Source: Bradyrhizobium sp. CB1717 (GTDB lineage Bacteria; Pseudomonadota; Alphaproteobacteria; Rhizobiales; Xanthobacteraceae). Taken from it: DNA of 64,000 nucleotides. The position numbers were made by a program, and so were the translations under genes. The notes under the pieces are model-generated. The model searched no databases. It was given only the letters and a program-made list of their open reading frames with translations, and was not told the DNA's origin. This document shows, in pieces, positions 36,490-45,872 of the stretch (within the stretch, counting starts at the first letter, position 1; every line of letters starts with the position of its first letter). The stretch is from NCBI RefSeq assembly GCF_029714325.1, contig NZ_CP121666.1, positions 2,728,001-2,792,000 on the forward strand, in the 5' to 3' direction.

Positions 36490-37158
36490 ATGACCGTTTC
36501 CGCCGTAAGTTCTGCGACGACTTCGACCGCAACGACGTCATCGTCGTCGAGCACGTCGTCGAGTTCGTCGCTCACGTCCAGCGATTTCCTCAGCCTCCTG
36601 GTCAGCGAGCTCCAGAACCAGGATCCGCTGAACGCGACCTCGACCACCGACTTCATCAATCAGCTCACCTCCTACGCCAATTTCACCCAGCAGCAGTCGA
36701 TCAACTCCAACATGTCCTCGCTCGCGAGCTCGTTCTCGAGCCTCGTGACGCTCAACTCGGTGAATTATATCGGCCACACCGTCGAGGCGAAGACAGATAC
36801 GTCGACCCTCAGCAACGGCTCGGCGACGTTCGGCTATTCGCTGTCCTCGGCCGCATCGAACGTGTCGATCAGCATCTCGGATTCGTCCGGCAACGTCGTC
36901 TACACCGGTACCGGCACCGGAAACTCGGGTTCGAACACCTTCACCTGGGACGGCAAGGATTCCAGCGGCAATCAGCTCTCGGACGGCGGCAAGTACACCA
37001 TTTCGGTGACCGCGACGGACAGCGCCGGCAACTCGGTCCTCAATTACACGACCGTCACCGGCACGGTGACCGGCATCGACACCTCGACGTCCACGCCTTC
37101 GCTGACGGTCAACGGCGTTGCCGTCAGCGCCGCCAACATCCTCGGCGTCACGTCCTGA
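36490..37158 (+). CDS. flgD: Flagellar hook assembly protein FlgD
   Basis: A 222-residue hook-cap scaffold. I use the ATG at 36490 (TVSAVSSATT) since the extended upstream frame codes for an unrelated basic stretch. Residues about 9-30 are almost only Ser and Thr. The family core follows: DFLSLLVSELQNQDPLNATSTTDFINQLTSYANFTQQ (about 31-67), then the FlgD Ig-like and tudor-like region with DGKDSSGNQLSDGGKYT (about 155). flgE starts 31 bp downstream. Confidence 0.88.
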   Translation: MTVSAVSSATTSTATTSSSSSTSSSSSLTSSDFLSLLVSELQNQDPLNATSTTDFINQLTSYANFTQQQSINSNMSSLASSFSSLVTLNSVNYIGHTVEAKTDTSTLSNGSATFGYSLSSAASNVSISISDSSGNVVYTGTGTGNSGSNTFTWDGKDSSGNQLSDGGKYTISVTATDSAGNSVLNYTTVTGTVTGIDTSTSTPSLTVNGVAVSAANILGVTS

Positions 37159-37189
37159 TCTCAAGGCCTGATTTTCTCGGAGTTTCATC

Positions 37190-38455
37190 ATGAGTCTCAC
37201 CGGTGCATTGTCCTCGGCGATCTCGGCGCTCAGCGCGCAGAGCCAGTCCCTGTCGATGATCAGCGACAACATCGCCAATTCCGACACGACCGGCTACAAG
37301 ACGACGTCGGCGATGTTCGACGCGCTCGTCACGGCTTCGAGCAACACCACCTCCTACGCATCGGGCGGCGTCACCGTCTCGGGCCGCTCCAACATCACCC
37401 AGCAGGGCCTGCTCGCCGCGACCTCCAATGCCACCGACGTCGCGATCCAGGGCTCGGGCTTCTTCGTGGTGACCAGCGCCACGTCGGGCGGCATCACGTC
37501 CTACACCCGCAACGGCGCCTTCACGATCAACAATGCCGGCTATCTCGAGAACAACGGCAGCTACCTCGAAGGGTGGCGCACCGACGCGGATGGCAACGTC
37601 GTCGGCAGCGAATCGGCGAGCAATCTCGAGGCCATCAACACCCAGGTCGCCTCGACCAGCGGCAGCGCCACCACCAAGACAACGATCGCGGCCAATTTGC
37701 CGTCGGATGCCGCCACCGGCGACACCTATACCAGCTCGATGACGGTCTACGATTCGCTCGGCGCGGCGAACACGATGCAGATCACCTGGACCAAGACCGG
37801 CACCAACGCCTGGAGCGCGAGCTTCGCCAACCCGACCTCCAGCTCGGATACCACGACCGCCACGGGCACGGCCTCGGGCACGATCGACGTCACCTTCAAC
37901 AGCGACGGCTCGCTTGCCAGCACCAGCCCGGACCCGGCAACTGTCTCGATCACCGGCTGGACCGACGGCGCGGCCGATAGCACCGTCACCATGGCCCTCG
38001 GTACGATCGGCGGCACCGATGGCCTGACGCAATATGCCTCCGGCGAGACGACGCCTGATGTCAACGTCACCAGCATCGATTCCGACGGCCTGTCCTATGG
38101 CAAGCTGTCGAGCATCTCGATCGGCAAGAACGGTGTCGTCGACGCGACCTATTCCAACGGCGAGACCATTGCGATCTACAAGATCGCGGTGGCGACATTC
38201 GCCGATCCCAACGGGCTCGCGGCCGCCAGCGACGGCCTCTATTCGGCGACGGTGGCCTCGGGCAATGCCGCGTTGCAGGCCTCCGGCGAGAACGGCGCGG
38301 GCACGATCTACGGCAGCGAGCTGGAATCCTCGACCACCGATACCTCCAGCCAGTTCTCGAGCATGATCTCGGCGCAACAGGCCTATTCCGCCGCGTCCCA
38401 GGTCATCTCCACCGTTAACAAGATGTACGACACCCTGATCTCGGCGATGAGGTGA
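37190..38455 (+). CDS. flgE: Flagellar hook protein FlgE
   Basis: A 421-residue hook subunit. The N-terminal rod motif SLTGALSSAISALSAQSQSLSMISDNIANSDTTGYKTT and the C-terminal SQFSSMISAQQAYSAASQVISTVNKMYDTLISAMR are the paired helices common to rod, hook and hook-associated proteins. NIANSDTTGYK is the diagnostic flagellar hook/basal body signature. Length is normal for Rhizobiales FlgE. Confidence 0.93.
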   Translation: MSLTGALSSAISALSAQSQSLSMISDNIANSDTTGYKTTSAMFDALVTASSNTTSYASGGVTVSGRSNITQQGLLAATSNATDVAIQGSGFFVVTSATSGGITSYTRNGAFTINNAGYLENNGSYLEGWRTDADGNVVGSESASNLEAINTQVASTSGSATTKTTIAANLPSDAATGDTYTSSMTVYDSLGAANTMQITWTKTGTNAWSASFANPTSSSDTTTATGTASGTIDVTFNSDGSLASTSPDPATVSITGWTDGAADSTVTMALGTIGGTDGLTQYASGETTPDVNVTSIDSDGLSYGKLSSISIGKNGVVDATYSNGETIAIYKIAVATFADPNGLAAASDGLYSATVASGNAALQASGENGAGTIYGSELESSTTDTSSQFSSMISAQQAYSAASQVISTVNKMYDTLISAMR

Positions 38456-38458
38456 GCG

Positions 38459-38719
38459 ATGCCCGGTGAAAAGGCAGGCGCGGCCGGCGAGGCGCTGTTG
38501 CGCCGGATGCAGCGGCTCCTGGCGCGGGCCGCGACTCTCAAGGGGCGTGACCGCAGGCAGCTGCTTGCTCTGCTCGACGATGTCGAGACGACACGCCGCG
38601 GTCTCCTGCGGGAATGCGCGGAGATCGAGGGCGAGATGCGGCAGGCAACCGTCAGGGCGACTGCAATCGGTGCTTACCTGCGCAATTCGCAGGTCCAGCG
38701 CGGCAACCGGCATAACTAG
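38459..38719 (+). CDS. Small helical protein in the flagellar operon
   Basis: An 86-residue charged, helical protein (LLRRMQRLLARAATLKGRDRRQLLALLDDVETTRRGLLRECAEIEGEMRQ) that starts 3 bp after the flgE stop. Size, helicity and position between hook and flgN/flgK genes suggest an export chaperone or FlgN-type helper, but I do not recognise a family. A basic C terminus ends it. Confidence 0.6.
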   Translation: MPGEKAGAAGEALLRRMQRLLARAATLKGRDRRQLLALLDDVETTRRGLLRECAEIEGEMRQATVRATAIGAYLRNSQVQRGNRHN

Positions 38720-38734
38720 AAGAAGGCGATGACC

Positions 38735-39193
38735 ATGAGTGTAGCCCAGGCCAAAACGACGAACGCTGCGAATGGCGACGTCAGGATCAAGTCGCTGATC
38801 ACACTGATCGATACGCTGACCGCGCTGGTCGCCGAGGAGAATGCCGAGCTCGCCAGGGGCCTGCCGGCCTCGCGCCTTAAGCAGGTCGACGAGAAGAACC
38901 GGCTGGCGGAGACGTTCGAGCGGATCGTTGCCGAATGCGCGGCGGGCACGACCAGCCTGACCGTCAGGGATCGTGTCCTGCGCGAGCAGCTGATGGATCG
39001 GATCCTGAAGCTGCGTGTGGCGATGGACGAGAATCTGGTGCGGCTGCGTGCGGCGATCGAAGCCAGCAACCGCCGGATCGAAGCCGTCATGCAGGCGATT
39101 CGCGAGCAGATCGCGGCGGTGTCGCCCTATGGCGCGTCCGGCCGCGTCGCCGCAGCCCGGGCGGTCTCCAGCGGCACCAGCCGCAGCGCCTGA
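38735..39193 (+). CDS. FlgN-like flagellar chaperone
   Basis: A 152-residue all-helical protein directly upstream of flgK, the usual place of FlgN, the chaperone of FlgK and FlgL. Pattern: SLITLIDTLTALVAEENAELARGLPASRLKQVDEKNRLAETFERIV, then a long second helix (RILKLRVAMDENLVRLRAAIEASNRRIEAVMQ). Of two ATGs I take 38735, 8 bp after AGAAGG. Assignment rests on fold and context more than on a motif. Confidence 0.65.
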   Translation: MSVAQAKTTNAANGDVRIKSLITLIDTLTALVAEENAELARGLPASRLKQVDEKNRLAETFERIVAECAAGTTSLTVRDRVLREQLMDRILKLRVAMDENLVRLRAAIEASNRRIEAVMQAIREQIAAVSPYGASGRVAAARAVSSGTSRSA

Positions 39194-39210
39194 CAGGTCG
39201 GGGGGCCGCC

Positions 39211-40986
39211 GTGTCACTCGATATCGCACGATCGATCGCTTTCAGCGGCCTGTCGGCGACGTCCGTGCAGATCAGCGTGACGTCGTCGAATATCTCGAAC
39301 GCCGACACGACGGGCTATACCAAGAAGTCCGCGAACCAGTCGAGCAGCGTCACCAATGGCGTCGGCACCGGCGTCACGGTGACCGGCATCACCTCGACGG
39401 TCGACAAGCTGCTGTTGAAGTCGCTGGTCGGTGCGGATTCCGAACTCGGCGCAGCCGACACCACCAACACCTATCTGACGTCGCTCCAGAAGCTCTACGG
39501 TTCGATCAGCAGCAGTGACGATTCCTCGTCCGGGACCTCGCTCGCCAACAGCATCGCATCGCTGGAATCGGCGCTGTCGTCGCTGGCAAGCACGCCGAGC
39601 AGCGCCTCGCTGCAATCCAACGTCGTCAGTGCGCTCGACGACGTCGCAAGCCAGTTGCGGGAGACCTCGAGCGGGATCCAGAAGCTGCGTTCCGACGCCG
39701 ACCAGGACATCGCGTCCTCGATCGACGACGTCAACACGGACCTGCAGCAGATCGCGGATCTGAACGCCCAGATCAAGCAGACCGCCGCAGCGGGCCAGTC
39801 GACCGCGGACTTGGAGGACCAGCGCAGCACCGCGCTGCAGGACCTCGCCTCGAAGATGAACGTCAGCTATTTCACGGCGTCGAACGGCGATCTCCAGATC
39901 TACACCACGTCGGGCCAGGCGCTGGTGGACTCTTCCGCGCACACGATCAACTATACGGCCGCCGCCAATGTGACGGCGGCGACGACCTACACGTCCGGCT
40001 CGTCGTCGAGCGGCTTCAGCGCGATCACGGTGAACGGCGTCGACATCACCTCCCAGATCAGCGGCGGGGATATCGGCGCGCTGATCACGCTCCGCGACGA
40101 CACGCTGCCGGATGCGCAGTCCCAGCTCGATCAGCTCGCCCAGCAGCTTGCCTCCGCGATGAACAGCGTCTCGAACAGCGCCTCCTCGGTGCCGGCGCCG
40201 ACCAGCCTGACCGGCACGACGGTAGTTACCAGCGGCGCCGCGCTATCAGCCACCGGCACGGTGCGCCTTGCCGTCACCGACCAGAGCGGGAATCTGGTCG
40301 CCTATGGCGATCTCGACCTGTCGTCCTATGCCACGGTCGGCGACCTCGTCACCGCCATCAATGGCATCTCCGGACTGTCCGCGTCGGTCGATGCGGACGG
40401 CCATCTCTCGATCACGGCAACCGGCTCAGGCAATGGCGTCGCCATCAACGAGATGACGAGCGCGGTCGGGAGCTCCGGCGAGGGATTTTCCGAGTATTTC
40501 GGCCTCAACGACCTGGTCACGGGAACGAGCGCGTCGGACATCGCGGTCAACAGCAAGATCCTGTCCGGAACCAACGAGCTGCAGCTCGCGACGCTGGATT
40601 CGTCGTCCACCCTGACCGTCGGCAGCACGGTGCTGTCGTCAGGCTCCGCCACCGTGATCAACGCCTTCTATGATGCCCTGACGGACTCGCGGACCTTCGC
40701 GTCGACCGGCGGCCTTGCCGCCACCACGGGGTCGCTGGCCGACTACGCTTCGGCCATCGTGTCCGATGTCGCGAGCAAGGCCTCGCAGGCGTCCACCGAT
40801 TACACCGCCAAGGAGACGGCGCAGTCGACTTATGCGAATTCGCTGTCGTCGCAGTCCGGCGTCAATCTCGACGAAGAATCGGCTAACCTCAGCACGCTTC
40901 AGAACAAATACTCGGCGGCTTCGGCCCTGATCCAGGCCATCAACTCCATGTACTCGGCGCTGCTCACCGCCGTGCAGTCGACGTAA
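39211..40986 (+). CDS. flgK: Flagellar hook-filament junction protein FlgK
   Basis: A 591-residue HAP1. GTG start at 39211; the frame to the left belongs to no gene. The N terminus has SGLSATSVQISVTSSNISNADTTGYTKKSA and the C terminus NLDEESANLSTLQNKYSAASALIQAINSMYSALLTAV, the paired D0 helices. The middle is Ser/Thr-rich. It bridges hook and filament with FlgL, encoded 12 bp downstream. Confidence 0.9.
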   Translation: MSLDIARSIAFSGLSATSVQISVTSSNISNADTTGYTKKSANQSSSVTNGVGTGVTVTGITSTVDKLLLKSLVGADSELGAADTTNTYLTSLQKLYGSISSSDDSSSGTSLANSIASLESALSSLASTPSSASLQSNVVSALDDVASQLRETSSGIQKLRSDADQDIASSIDDVNTDLQQIADLNAQIKQTAAAGQSTADLEDQRSTALQDLASKMNVSYFTASNGDLQIYTTSGQALVDSSAHTINYTAAANVTAATTYTSGSSSSGFSAITVNGVDITSQISGGDIGALITLRDDTLPDAQSQLDQLAQQLASAMNSVSNSASSVPAPTSLTGTTVVTSGAALSATGTVRLAVTDQSGNLVAYGDLDLSSYATVGDLVTAINGISGLSASVDADGHLSITATGSGNGVAINEMTSAVGSSGEGFSEYFGLNDLVTGTSASDIAVNSKILSGTNELQLATLDSSSTLTVGSTVLSSGSATVINAFYDALTDSRTFASTGGLAATTGSLADYASAIVSDVASKASQASTDYTAKETAQSTYANSLSSQSGVNLDEESANLSTLQNKYSAASALIQAINSMYSALLTAVQST

Positions 40987-40997
40987 GAGGCACGCGG

Positions 40998-41909
40998 ATG
41001 GTCGCGATGCGGGTTGCCACCTTCGCCCAGTCGAACCGGATGATCGCCGACGCGATGCGCGTGGAGTCGGTCATGGCCAACAAGCAGATCCAGGAATCCT
41101 CGGGCGTCGTCTCGACCGATTTCGGCGGCTACGGCTCCGATGCGCAGCACGTCGTCAATCTCCAGGTCTCGGTGACGCGCGCGCAATCCTATATCGACGC
41201 GGCGACGCTCGCCGACAGCAAGGTCCAGGTGATGTATTCGGCGGTCGGCTCGGTCACCGACATCCTCACCCAGCTCCGCTCTCAGCTCAGCGCGGCGTCG
41301 ACGGCAAGCTCGACCGAAGTGAATTCGGTGATCAGCTCCGCCCAGCAGATGCTGCAGCAGATGGGCTCGCTGATGAACACGCAATATGACGGCCAGTACG
41401 TCTTCGCCGGCGGCAAGACGGAAACGGCGCCGGTTGATCTCACGACCTTTTCAACCGGCACCGGTTCGACGACCACGGCGGATACCAGCTACTACAATGG
41501 CGACAGCGAGATTGCTTCGGTGCGGGTCGCGGCAGACGAAACCGTGTCTTACGGCGTCACCGCCGACAATTCGGCGTTCGAGGAGGTGATGCGTGTGCTG
41601 AAGTTCGTGGCCAACAGCAGCACGCTGTCGTCCTCGGACATCACCAGCGCGCTGGATCTCGCCGGCACGGCCCTCGATGACACCGCGGCGGTGCAGGCAA
41701 AGCTCTCCAGCGCCGCGTCCTCGATCGAGACCGCGAGTACCCGCCAGACCGACTACAAGAGCTATGCCGAGACGCTGTCGAACGACCTGACCAGCGTCGA
41801 TGTCGCGGCGATCACGGCGCAGCTGTCGACCTACCAGACCCAGCTCACCGCGTCCTATTCGGCGCTCGGCAAGATCCTGAGCCTGAACCTTGCGAGCTAC
41901 CTGAAATAG
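40998..41909 (+). CDS. flgL: Flagellar hook-filament junction protein FlgL
   Basis: A 303-residue HAP3, flagellin-like in its ends: MRVATFAQSNRMIADAMRVESVMANKQIQESSGVVSTDFGGYGSDA at the N terminus and QLSTYQTQLTASYSALGKILSLNLASYLK at the C terminus. MNTQYDGQYVFAGGKTETAP (about 125-144) is a typical FlgL segment. AGAGG before the ATG at 40998. Last gene of the flagellar set; it converges on the ligase gene with only 7 bp between. Confidence 0.88.
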   Translation: MVAMRVATFAQSNRMIADAMRVESVMANKQIQESSGVVSTDFGGYGSDAQHVVNLQVSVTRAQSYIDAATLADSKVQVMYSAVGSVTDILTQLRSQLSAASTASSTEVNSVISSAQQMLQQMGSLMNTQYDGQYVFAGGKTETAPVDLTTFSTGTGSTTTADTSYYNGDSEIASVRVAADETVSYGVTADNSAFEEVMRVLKFVANSSTLSSSDITSALDLAGTALDDTAAVQAKLSSAASSIETASTRQTDYKSYAETLSNDLTSVDVAAITAQLSTYQTQLTASYSALGKILSLNLASYLK

Positions 41910-41916
41910 GCCGGGC

Positions 41917-43491
41917 TCATTCGGCGGCGATGCGCTCCATGGCCATGGCGCGAAGCCTGGCGCGCTGGATCTTGACGCCATTGGCGCTGTCGGTGACGGG
42001 GAAGGCGTCCACCACGTAGATCCGTGCGGGCACCTTGTAGCTTGCAAGACGCTCCCGCAGTCGGGTTGTCAGCGCCTCTTGCTGCGGTGGCTCCTTCGCC
42101 GGGATCACGAAGGCGACGCAGCGCGCCTGGCCTTTCAGATCGATCGCGACGACCTGGGCATCGGCAACACCCGGGCAGGACTTGAGCTCATCCTCGATCT
42201 CGCCGGGCGCCACGAGAAAACCGCCGAGCCGCATCGCATCGCCTGCGCGGGTCTCATAGACGAAGGCGCCATCGCCGCGCAGCCGGCCGATGTCGCCGGT
42301 GCGGAAGAAGCCGTCGGCAGTGATCGCTTCGCGGGTTGCTTCGGGATTGTTGAAATAGCCGAGGAAGCGCGAGGGCGCGCTGATCTCGATCTCACCGGAG
42401 ACGCCTTTGGCTGCGAGCTCGCCGGTCCCCGCGTCGCGCACGCGGACCTTGGCATCGGGTGACATCGGCCAGCCGCCGCCCTCGATTCGATCGGCGAAGT
42501 TGTCGTGCGGTCGGCCAATCGAAAACAGCGCCTGCACCTCGCTCGAACCATAGAGGCCGAACAGCGGGAGGCCGCGCGTCTCGGCCTCCGCAGCAAGCTC
42601 GCGCCAGCCCGGCTGGAACGCGGCGAAGCCGCAGACTTCGAGATGCGGAAACGGTCGTGGCGCATCGGTGAGGGCGAGAATGCGGCGGAACATCTCGTCG
42701 GAGCCGAACGAGTGGGTGATCTTTTGCTCTTCGAGGATCTTCAGCGCCGGCGCGGCCTCGAAGGCGTCGAGCACATGGACGGTCGCGCCCGCTGCGATGA
42801 AGCCGAGCAGGCTCGTCATGCCGAATGTGCCGCAGAACGGCAGCATCGCCAGCAGCGAATGACGCCGCGGATCGAGCTCGAGCGCCCTGGCGACAGAGAC
42901 GGCGTGGCTCGCCAGCGTCCGCTGCGAATGCGCGACGAGTTTTGGCCCCTTGGTCGTGCCCGACGTCGTGTAGAGCAGCACGGGCAGGTCGATATCGTCC
43001 TTGGCGGGTGGTGCTGACGGATAGGGTTTGTCGAACGCGTCGAACCGCACGCAGGGCCAGTGCGCCGGGATCGCGTCCGCGCCGACGACCGCAAGCTTTT
43101 GCAGCGCGGGTACGTCGGCCTTGGCGACATCGGCGAGAATGGCGGCGAAATCGATCGACCGGAATGCGGCCTCGACCACCATCAACCTGGCGCCGGACAC
43201 CTTGAGCAGATGCGCGACTTCCGCGCTGCGGTAGCGCGTGTTGACGGCAGCGACGACGGCGCCGAGGCGGGCGGCGGCGAACAGCAGCGCGATCCATTCG
43301 ATCCGGTTGACCAGCCAGACCGCGACGACGTCGCCCTTGCCGATGCCTTGAGCTGCAAGCCAGGCCGCGGTCTGCTCGATCTTCCCCTGGAATTCCGTGC
43401 GCGAGATCGGCGTGCCGTCGAAAACGAAGGCGGGATCGGCGGCCGCCTCAGCCCGGACCAGCGATTGCAGCGAAAATTCGTCGGCGCTCAT
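41917..43491 (-). CDS. AMP-forming acid-CoA ligase
   Basis: A 524-residue adenylating enzyme. The P-loop-like YTTSGTTKGPKLV (about 161-173), GLYGSSEVQ (about 290), RTGDIGRLRGDG (about 397) and the C-terminal Lys in ANGVKIQR (about 508) are present. I use the ATG at 43491; a TTG at 43518 would add nine residues. Substrate unknown; the divergence from the ligase at 24276 suggests a different acid. It lies 33 bp downstream of upp. Confidence 0.85.
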   Translation of the reverse strand: MSADEFSLQSLVRAEAAADPAFVFDGTPISRTEFQGKIEQTAAWLAAQGIGKGDVVAVWLVNRIEWIALLFAAARLGAVVAAVNTRYRSAEVAHLLKVSGARLMVVEAAFRSIDFAAILADVAKADVPALQKLAVVGADAIPAHWPCVRFDAFDKPYPSAPPAKDDIDLPVLLYTTSGTTKGPKLVAHSQRTLASHAVSVARALELDPRRHSLLAMLPFCGTFGMTSLLGFIAAGATVHVLDAFEAAPALKILEEQKITHSFGSDEMFRRILALTDAPRPFPHLEVCGFAAFQPGWRELAAEAETRGLPLFGLYGSSEVQALFSIGRPHDNFADRIEGGGWPMSPDAKVRVRDAGTGELAAKGVSGEIEISAPSRFLGYFNNPEATREAITADGFFRTGDIGRLRGDGAFVYETRAGDAMRLGGFLVAPGEIEDELKSCPGVADAQVVAIDLKGQARCVAFVIPAKEPPQQEALTTRLRERLASYKVPARIYVVDAFPVTDSANGVKIQRARLRAMAMERIAAE

Positions 43492-43524
43492 GGCAACCGG
43501 AGTAACCCGATCGCGCAAACCTGT

Positions 43525-44160
43525 CTACTTGGTGCCGAACATCCGGTCGCCGGCATCGCCCAGGCCCGGCACGATATAGCCGTGGTCGTTGAGCCGCTCG
43601 TCGATCGCGGCGGTCCAGACCGGCACGTCTGGATGCTCGCTCTGGAACCTGGCGATGCCCTCGGGCGCGGCCAGAAGGCACACGAAGCGGATGTCGCGGG
43701 CGCCGCGGTCCTTGAGCAGGGACGCGCCGGCGCAGGCCGAATTGCCGGTCGCCAGCATCGGGTCCATCAGGATCACGGTACGGTCGGACAGGTCCTGCGG
43801 CGCCTTGAAGTAATATTCCACGGCCTGCAATGTTTCGGGATCGCGGTAGAGCCCGATATGGGCGATGCGCGCCGAGGGCATCAGCGCCAGCATGCCGTCG
43901 AGGAAGCCGACGCCGGCGCGCAGGATCGGCGCCAGCGTGAGCTTCTTGCCGGCGATCTTCGGCGCCTGCATCGCCGCAATCGGCGTCTCGATCTCGACCA
44001 GCTCCAGCGGCAGGTCGCGCGTCACCTCGTAGCCGAGCAGCATCCCGATCTCGTTCAGGATTTCGCGAAAGCTCTTGGTCGAGCGGTCCTTCTCCCGCAT
44101 CAGGGAGAGCTTGTGCTGGACCAGGGGGTGGGCGACGACGTTGACGCTGGTTGTGCTCAT
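43525..44160 (-). CDS. upp: Uracil phosphoribosyltransferase
   Basis: A 211-residue cytosolic enzyme converting uracil plus PRPP to UMP in pyrimidine salvage. PRPP-binding motif [13 protein letters not shown] (about 128-140), the uracil-contact end [18 protein letters not shown], and [15 protein letters not shown] (about 77-91) are fully conserved. Length is exactly that of the family. Confidence 0.96.
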   Translation of the reverse strand: MSTTSVNVVAHPLVQHKLSLMREKDRSTKSFREILNEIGMLLGYEVTRDLPLELVEIETPIAAMQAPKIAGKKLTLAPILRAGVGFLDGMLALMPSARIAHIGLYRDPETLQAVEYYFKAPQDLSDRTVILMDPMLATGNSACAGASLLKDRGARDIRFVCLLAAPEGIARFQSEHPDVPVWTAAIDERLNDHGYIVPGLGDAGDRMFGTK

Positions 44161-44244
44161 GAAACCGCTCTACACGGTTCCGTGAAATTGCGCCAGATCG
44201 GCAAGTACTTTTAGGCCAAGCCTTTTTCCGCGGGATACGGGGCC

Positions 44245-44985
44245 TCAGGCCGGCATAGCGACAGCGCTGCGCGCCCGGTTGCTTGCCTCATAGGCAGCGA
44301 TGGTCAATTCACGGTCGATCGCGGCCCGCATGGCATCCATGGCCCCTTGGCGCAGGCGCTTCTTGGCGGTTGCATGCGACGGTTTGTGGATCGCGCGCAA
44401 GGCCGCGACGATTTCCCCGAGTGCGTCGCCGATGGCCTCCGGCGCAACCACGCGATCCAGGAAGCCTGCCGTGAGCGCCTCGTCGGGCTCGTACATCTCG
44501 CCCAGCGTGGCTGTGCGGCTGAGCCAGGCCGGATGCAGGCGGCTCCGCGCGAGCGCGATGGCGAAGCTCGGCGGTGCGATGCCGATCGCGACCTCGTTCA
44601 GTCCCATGCGGTGCGGCCCACGTGCGCCCAGCCTGACGTCGCAGGCGAGCAGCAGGAAGGTCCCCATCGGGAAGGCATGGCCCTCCATCACGCCGATGGT
44701 CGGATGCGGAAACGACATCAGCCGTAGCGCAAGCTCCGCGCCGGCGCGGACCATCTCGAGGCTCTTGGCGGCATCGCCCGAGGCGAACACTTTCAGGTCG
44801 AAGCCCGCGGAAAAAATGCCCGGCCGCGCCGAGCGCAGCACCACCATTCCCGCTTCCTTTTCGGCGCGGTCGAAGGCGGCGCCGATCTCGCCCAGCATCG
44901 CGGCCGACATCACATTGACCTTGCCGTCGTCGAGGCCGATCCGCGCCACGCCGTCGTTCAGCTCGTAAGTCACTCCCTCAGGCAT
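44245..44985 (-). CDS. Enoyl-CoA hydratase/isomerase family protein
   Basis: A 246-residue crotonase-fold protein. The ATG at 44985 has GGGAGAGG upstream. Oxyanion-hole segments FSAGFDLKVF (about 60-69) and MEGHAFPMGTFLLLACDVRLG (about 100-120). The two Glu residues used by classical hydratases are not obvious in their usual places (PMGTFLL instead of GGGxEL/A), so isomerase, hydrolase or other crotonase chemistry is possible. Divergent from the TetR gene at 45072, whose candidate operator lies between them. Confidence 0.8.
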   Translation of the reverse strand: MPEGVTYELNDGVARIGLDDGKVNVMSAAMLGEIGAAFDRAEKEAGMVVLRSARPGIFSAGFDLKVFASGDAAKSLEMVRAGAELALRLMSFPHPTIGVMEGHAFPMGTFLLLACDVRLGARGPHRMGLNEVAIGIAPPSFAIALARSRLHPAWLSRTATLGEMYEPDEALTAGFLDRVVAPEAIGDALGEIVAALRAIHKPSHATAKKRLRQGAMDAMRAAIDRELTIAAYEASNRARSAVAMPA

Positions 44986-45031
44986 CTGCCTCTCCCTGCC
45001 GTTGTCATGCCTTGACTGTCGGAGGATGATG

Positions 45032-45047
45032 TAGACCAATCAATATA
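45032..45047. promoter_or_regulatory. Candidate operator for the TetR regulator (LmrA/YxaF-type box)
   Basis: TAGACCAATCAATATA lies 24 bp before the TetR ATG and 46 bp from the divergent hydratase start. It fits the TAGACC-RxTC-xxTATA type of site known for LmrA/YxaF-class TetR repressors, to which the adjacent regulator seems to belong. Recalled pattern, not a database match. Confidence 0.55.
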
Positions 45048-45071
45048 ATCTTCGACCGGAAGGAGAGCGCC

Positions 45072-45653
45072 ATGCCGGCCGTGCCAAAGCACCGTCAGCC
45101 GATCATCAATGCCGCAGTGACGCTATTCCGCCGCCAGGGATATTCCCGCACCGGCCTCAACGACATCGTCGACGTCAGCGGCGCGCCGAAGGGCTCGCTC
45201 TATCATTACTTCCCGGACGGAAAATCCTCGATCGCGGTGGCGGCGGTCGAGGAGGCCGGGCGTCGCGTGGCGGCGACCGTCGCAGGGCTCGCGGAGGAGT
45301 GCGGTTCGACCGCCGAGCTTTTGCGTGCCCATGCGCGGATGCTGGCGGGATGGATGCAGGGCTCCGGTTTCCGCAACGGCTGCCCGATCACGACCGTGCT
45401 CCTCGAGCTGGCGCCGCGCGAGCGCGCGGTCGCGGAGGCCGGCCGCAAGGCCTATGCGGCACGCATCGCACTGCTGCGCGACAGGCTGATTGCGGATGGG
45501 TTCGCAAGGCCGCGGGCGGAATCGCTCGCCGTGCTTTGCACGTCGGCGCTCCAGGGCGCGTTGATCCAGGCCCGCGTCGAGCGCAGCGGCCGGCCGATCG
45601 AGGTCACCGCGGCAGAACTGGCACGGCTGATCGAGACCGAGACAGGGCGCTAG
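45072..45653 (+). CDS. TetR-family repressor (LmrA/YxaF type)
   Basis: A 193-residue regulator. Helix-turn-helix at about residues 10-50: AAVTLFRRQGYSRTGLNDIVDVSGAPKGSLYHYFPDGKSSIA. The C-terminal half with SGFRNGCPITTVLLELAPR resembles the LmrA/YxaF subgroup, which senses small hydrophobic or flavonoid-like compounds. GGAAGGAGAG precedes the ATG. It probably represses the divergent enoyl-CoA hydratase-family gene and itself. Confidence 0.85.
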   Translation: MPAVPKHRQPIINAAVTLFRRQGYSRTGLNDIVDVSGAPKGSLYHYFPDGKSSIAVAAVEEAGRRVAATVAGLAEECGSTAELLRAHARMLAGWMQGSGFRNGCPITTVLLELAPRERAVAEAGRKAYAARIALLRDRLIADGFARPRAESLAVLCTSALQGALIQARVERSGRPIEVTAAELARLIETETGR

Positions 45654-45778
45654 ACGCCGAGCCCACGGGCCACAAGCGTGATCACGATCGTCAGGACCGC
45701 GCCCCAGACCAGGCTCAGCGTCATGATCAGGATGGTCGTGGTGACCGCGTGCTCGAGATTTCCCTTCAGGAGCTGCAC
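45650..45778 (-). CDS. Membrane microprotein, 42 residues
   Basis: A GTG-started short frame (QLLKGNLEHAVTTTILIMTLSLVW...) one base after the stop of the 30-residue gene. One long hydrophobic helix (TTILIMTLSLVWGAVLTIVITLVA) predicts a single-pass membrane peptide. Its stop overlaps the 3' end of the TetR gene tail to tail. No family known. The tight packing of three small genes supports it being real. Confidence 0.55.
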   Translation of the reverse strand: MQLLKGNLEHAVTTTILIMTLSLVWGAVLTIVITLVARGLGV

Positions 45779-45779
45779 G

Positions 45780-45872
45780 CTACTTGTCCGATGCCGGCGT
45801 TGCACCGAAGCGCATGCCGAGCAGCAATGCACCCGTCAGCGCGATCAGGATGGCGATCTTGAGCTCGATCAT
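45780..45872 (-). CDS. Membrane microprotein, 30 residues
   Basis: An ATGA overlap with the upstream gene gives a coupled start. The product (IELKIAILIALTGALLLGMRFG, then a short polar tail) is almost wholly one membrane helix. Unknown function. Another microprotein begins 1 bp past its stop. Confidence 0.55.
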   Translation of the reverse strand: MIELKIAILIALTGALLLGMRFGATPASDK

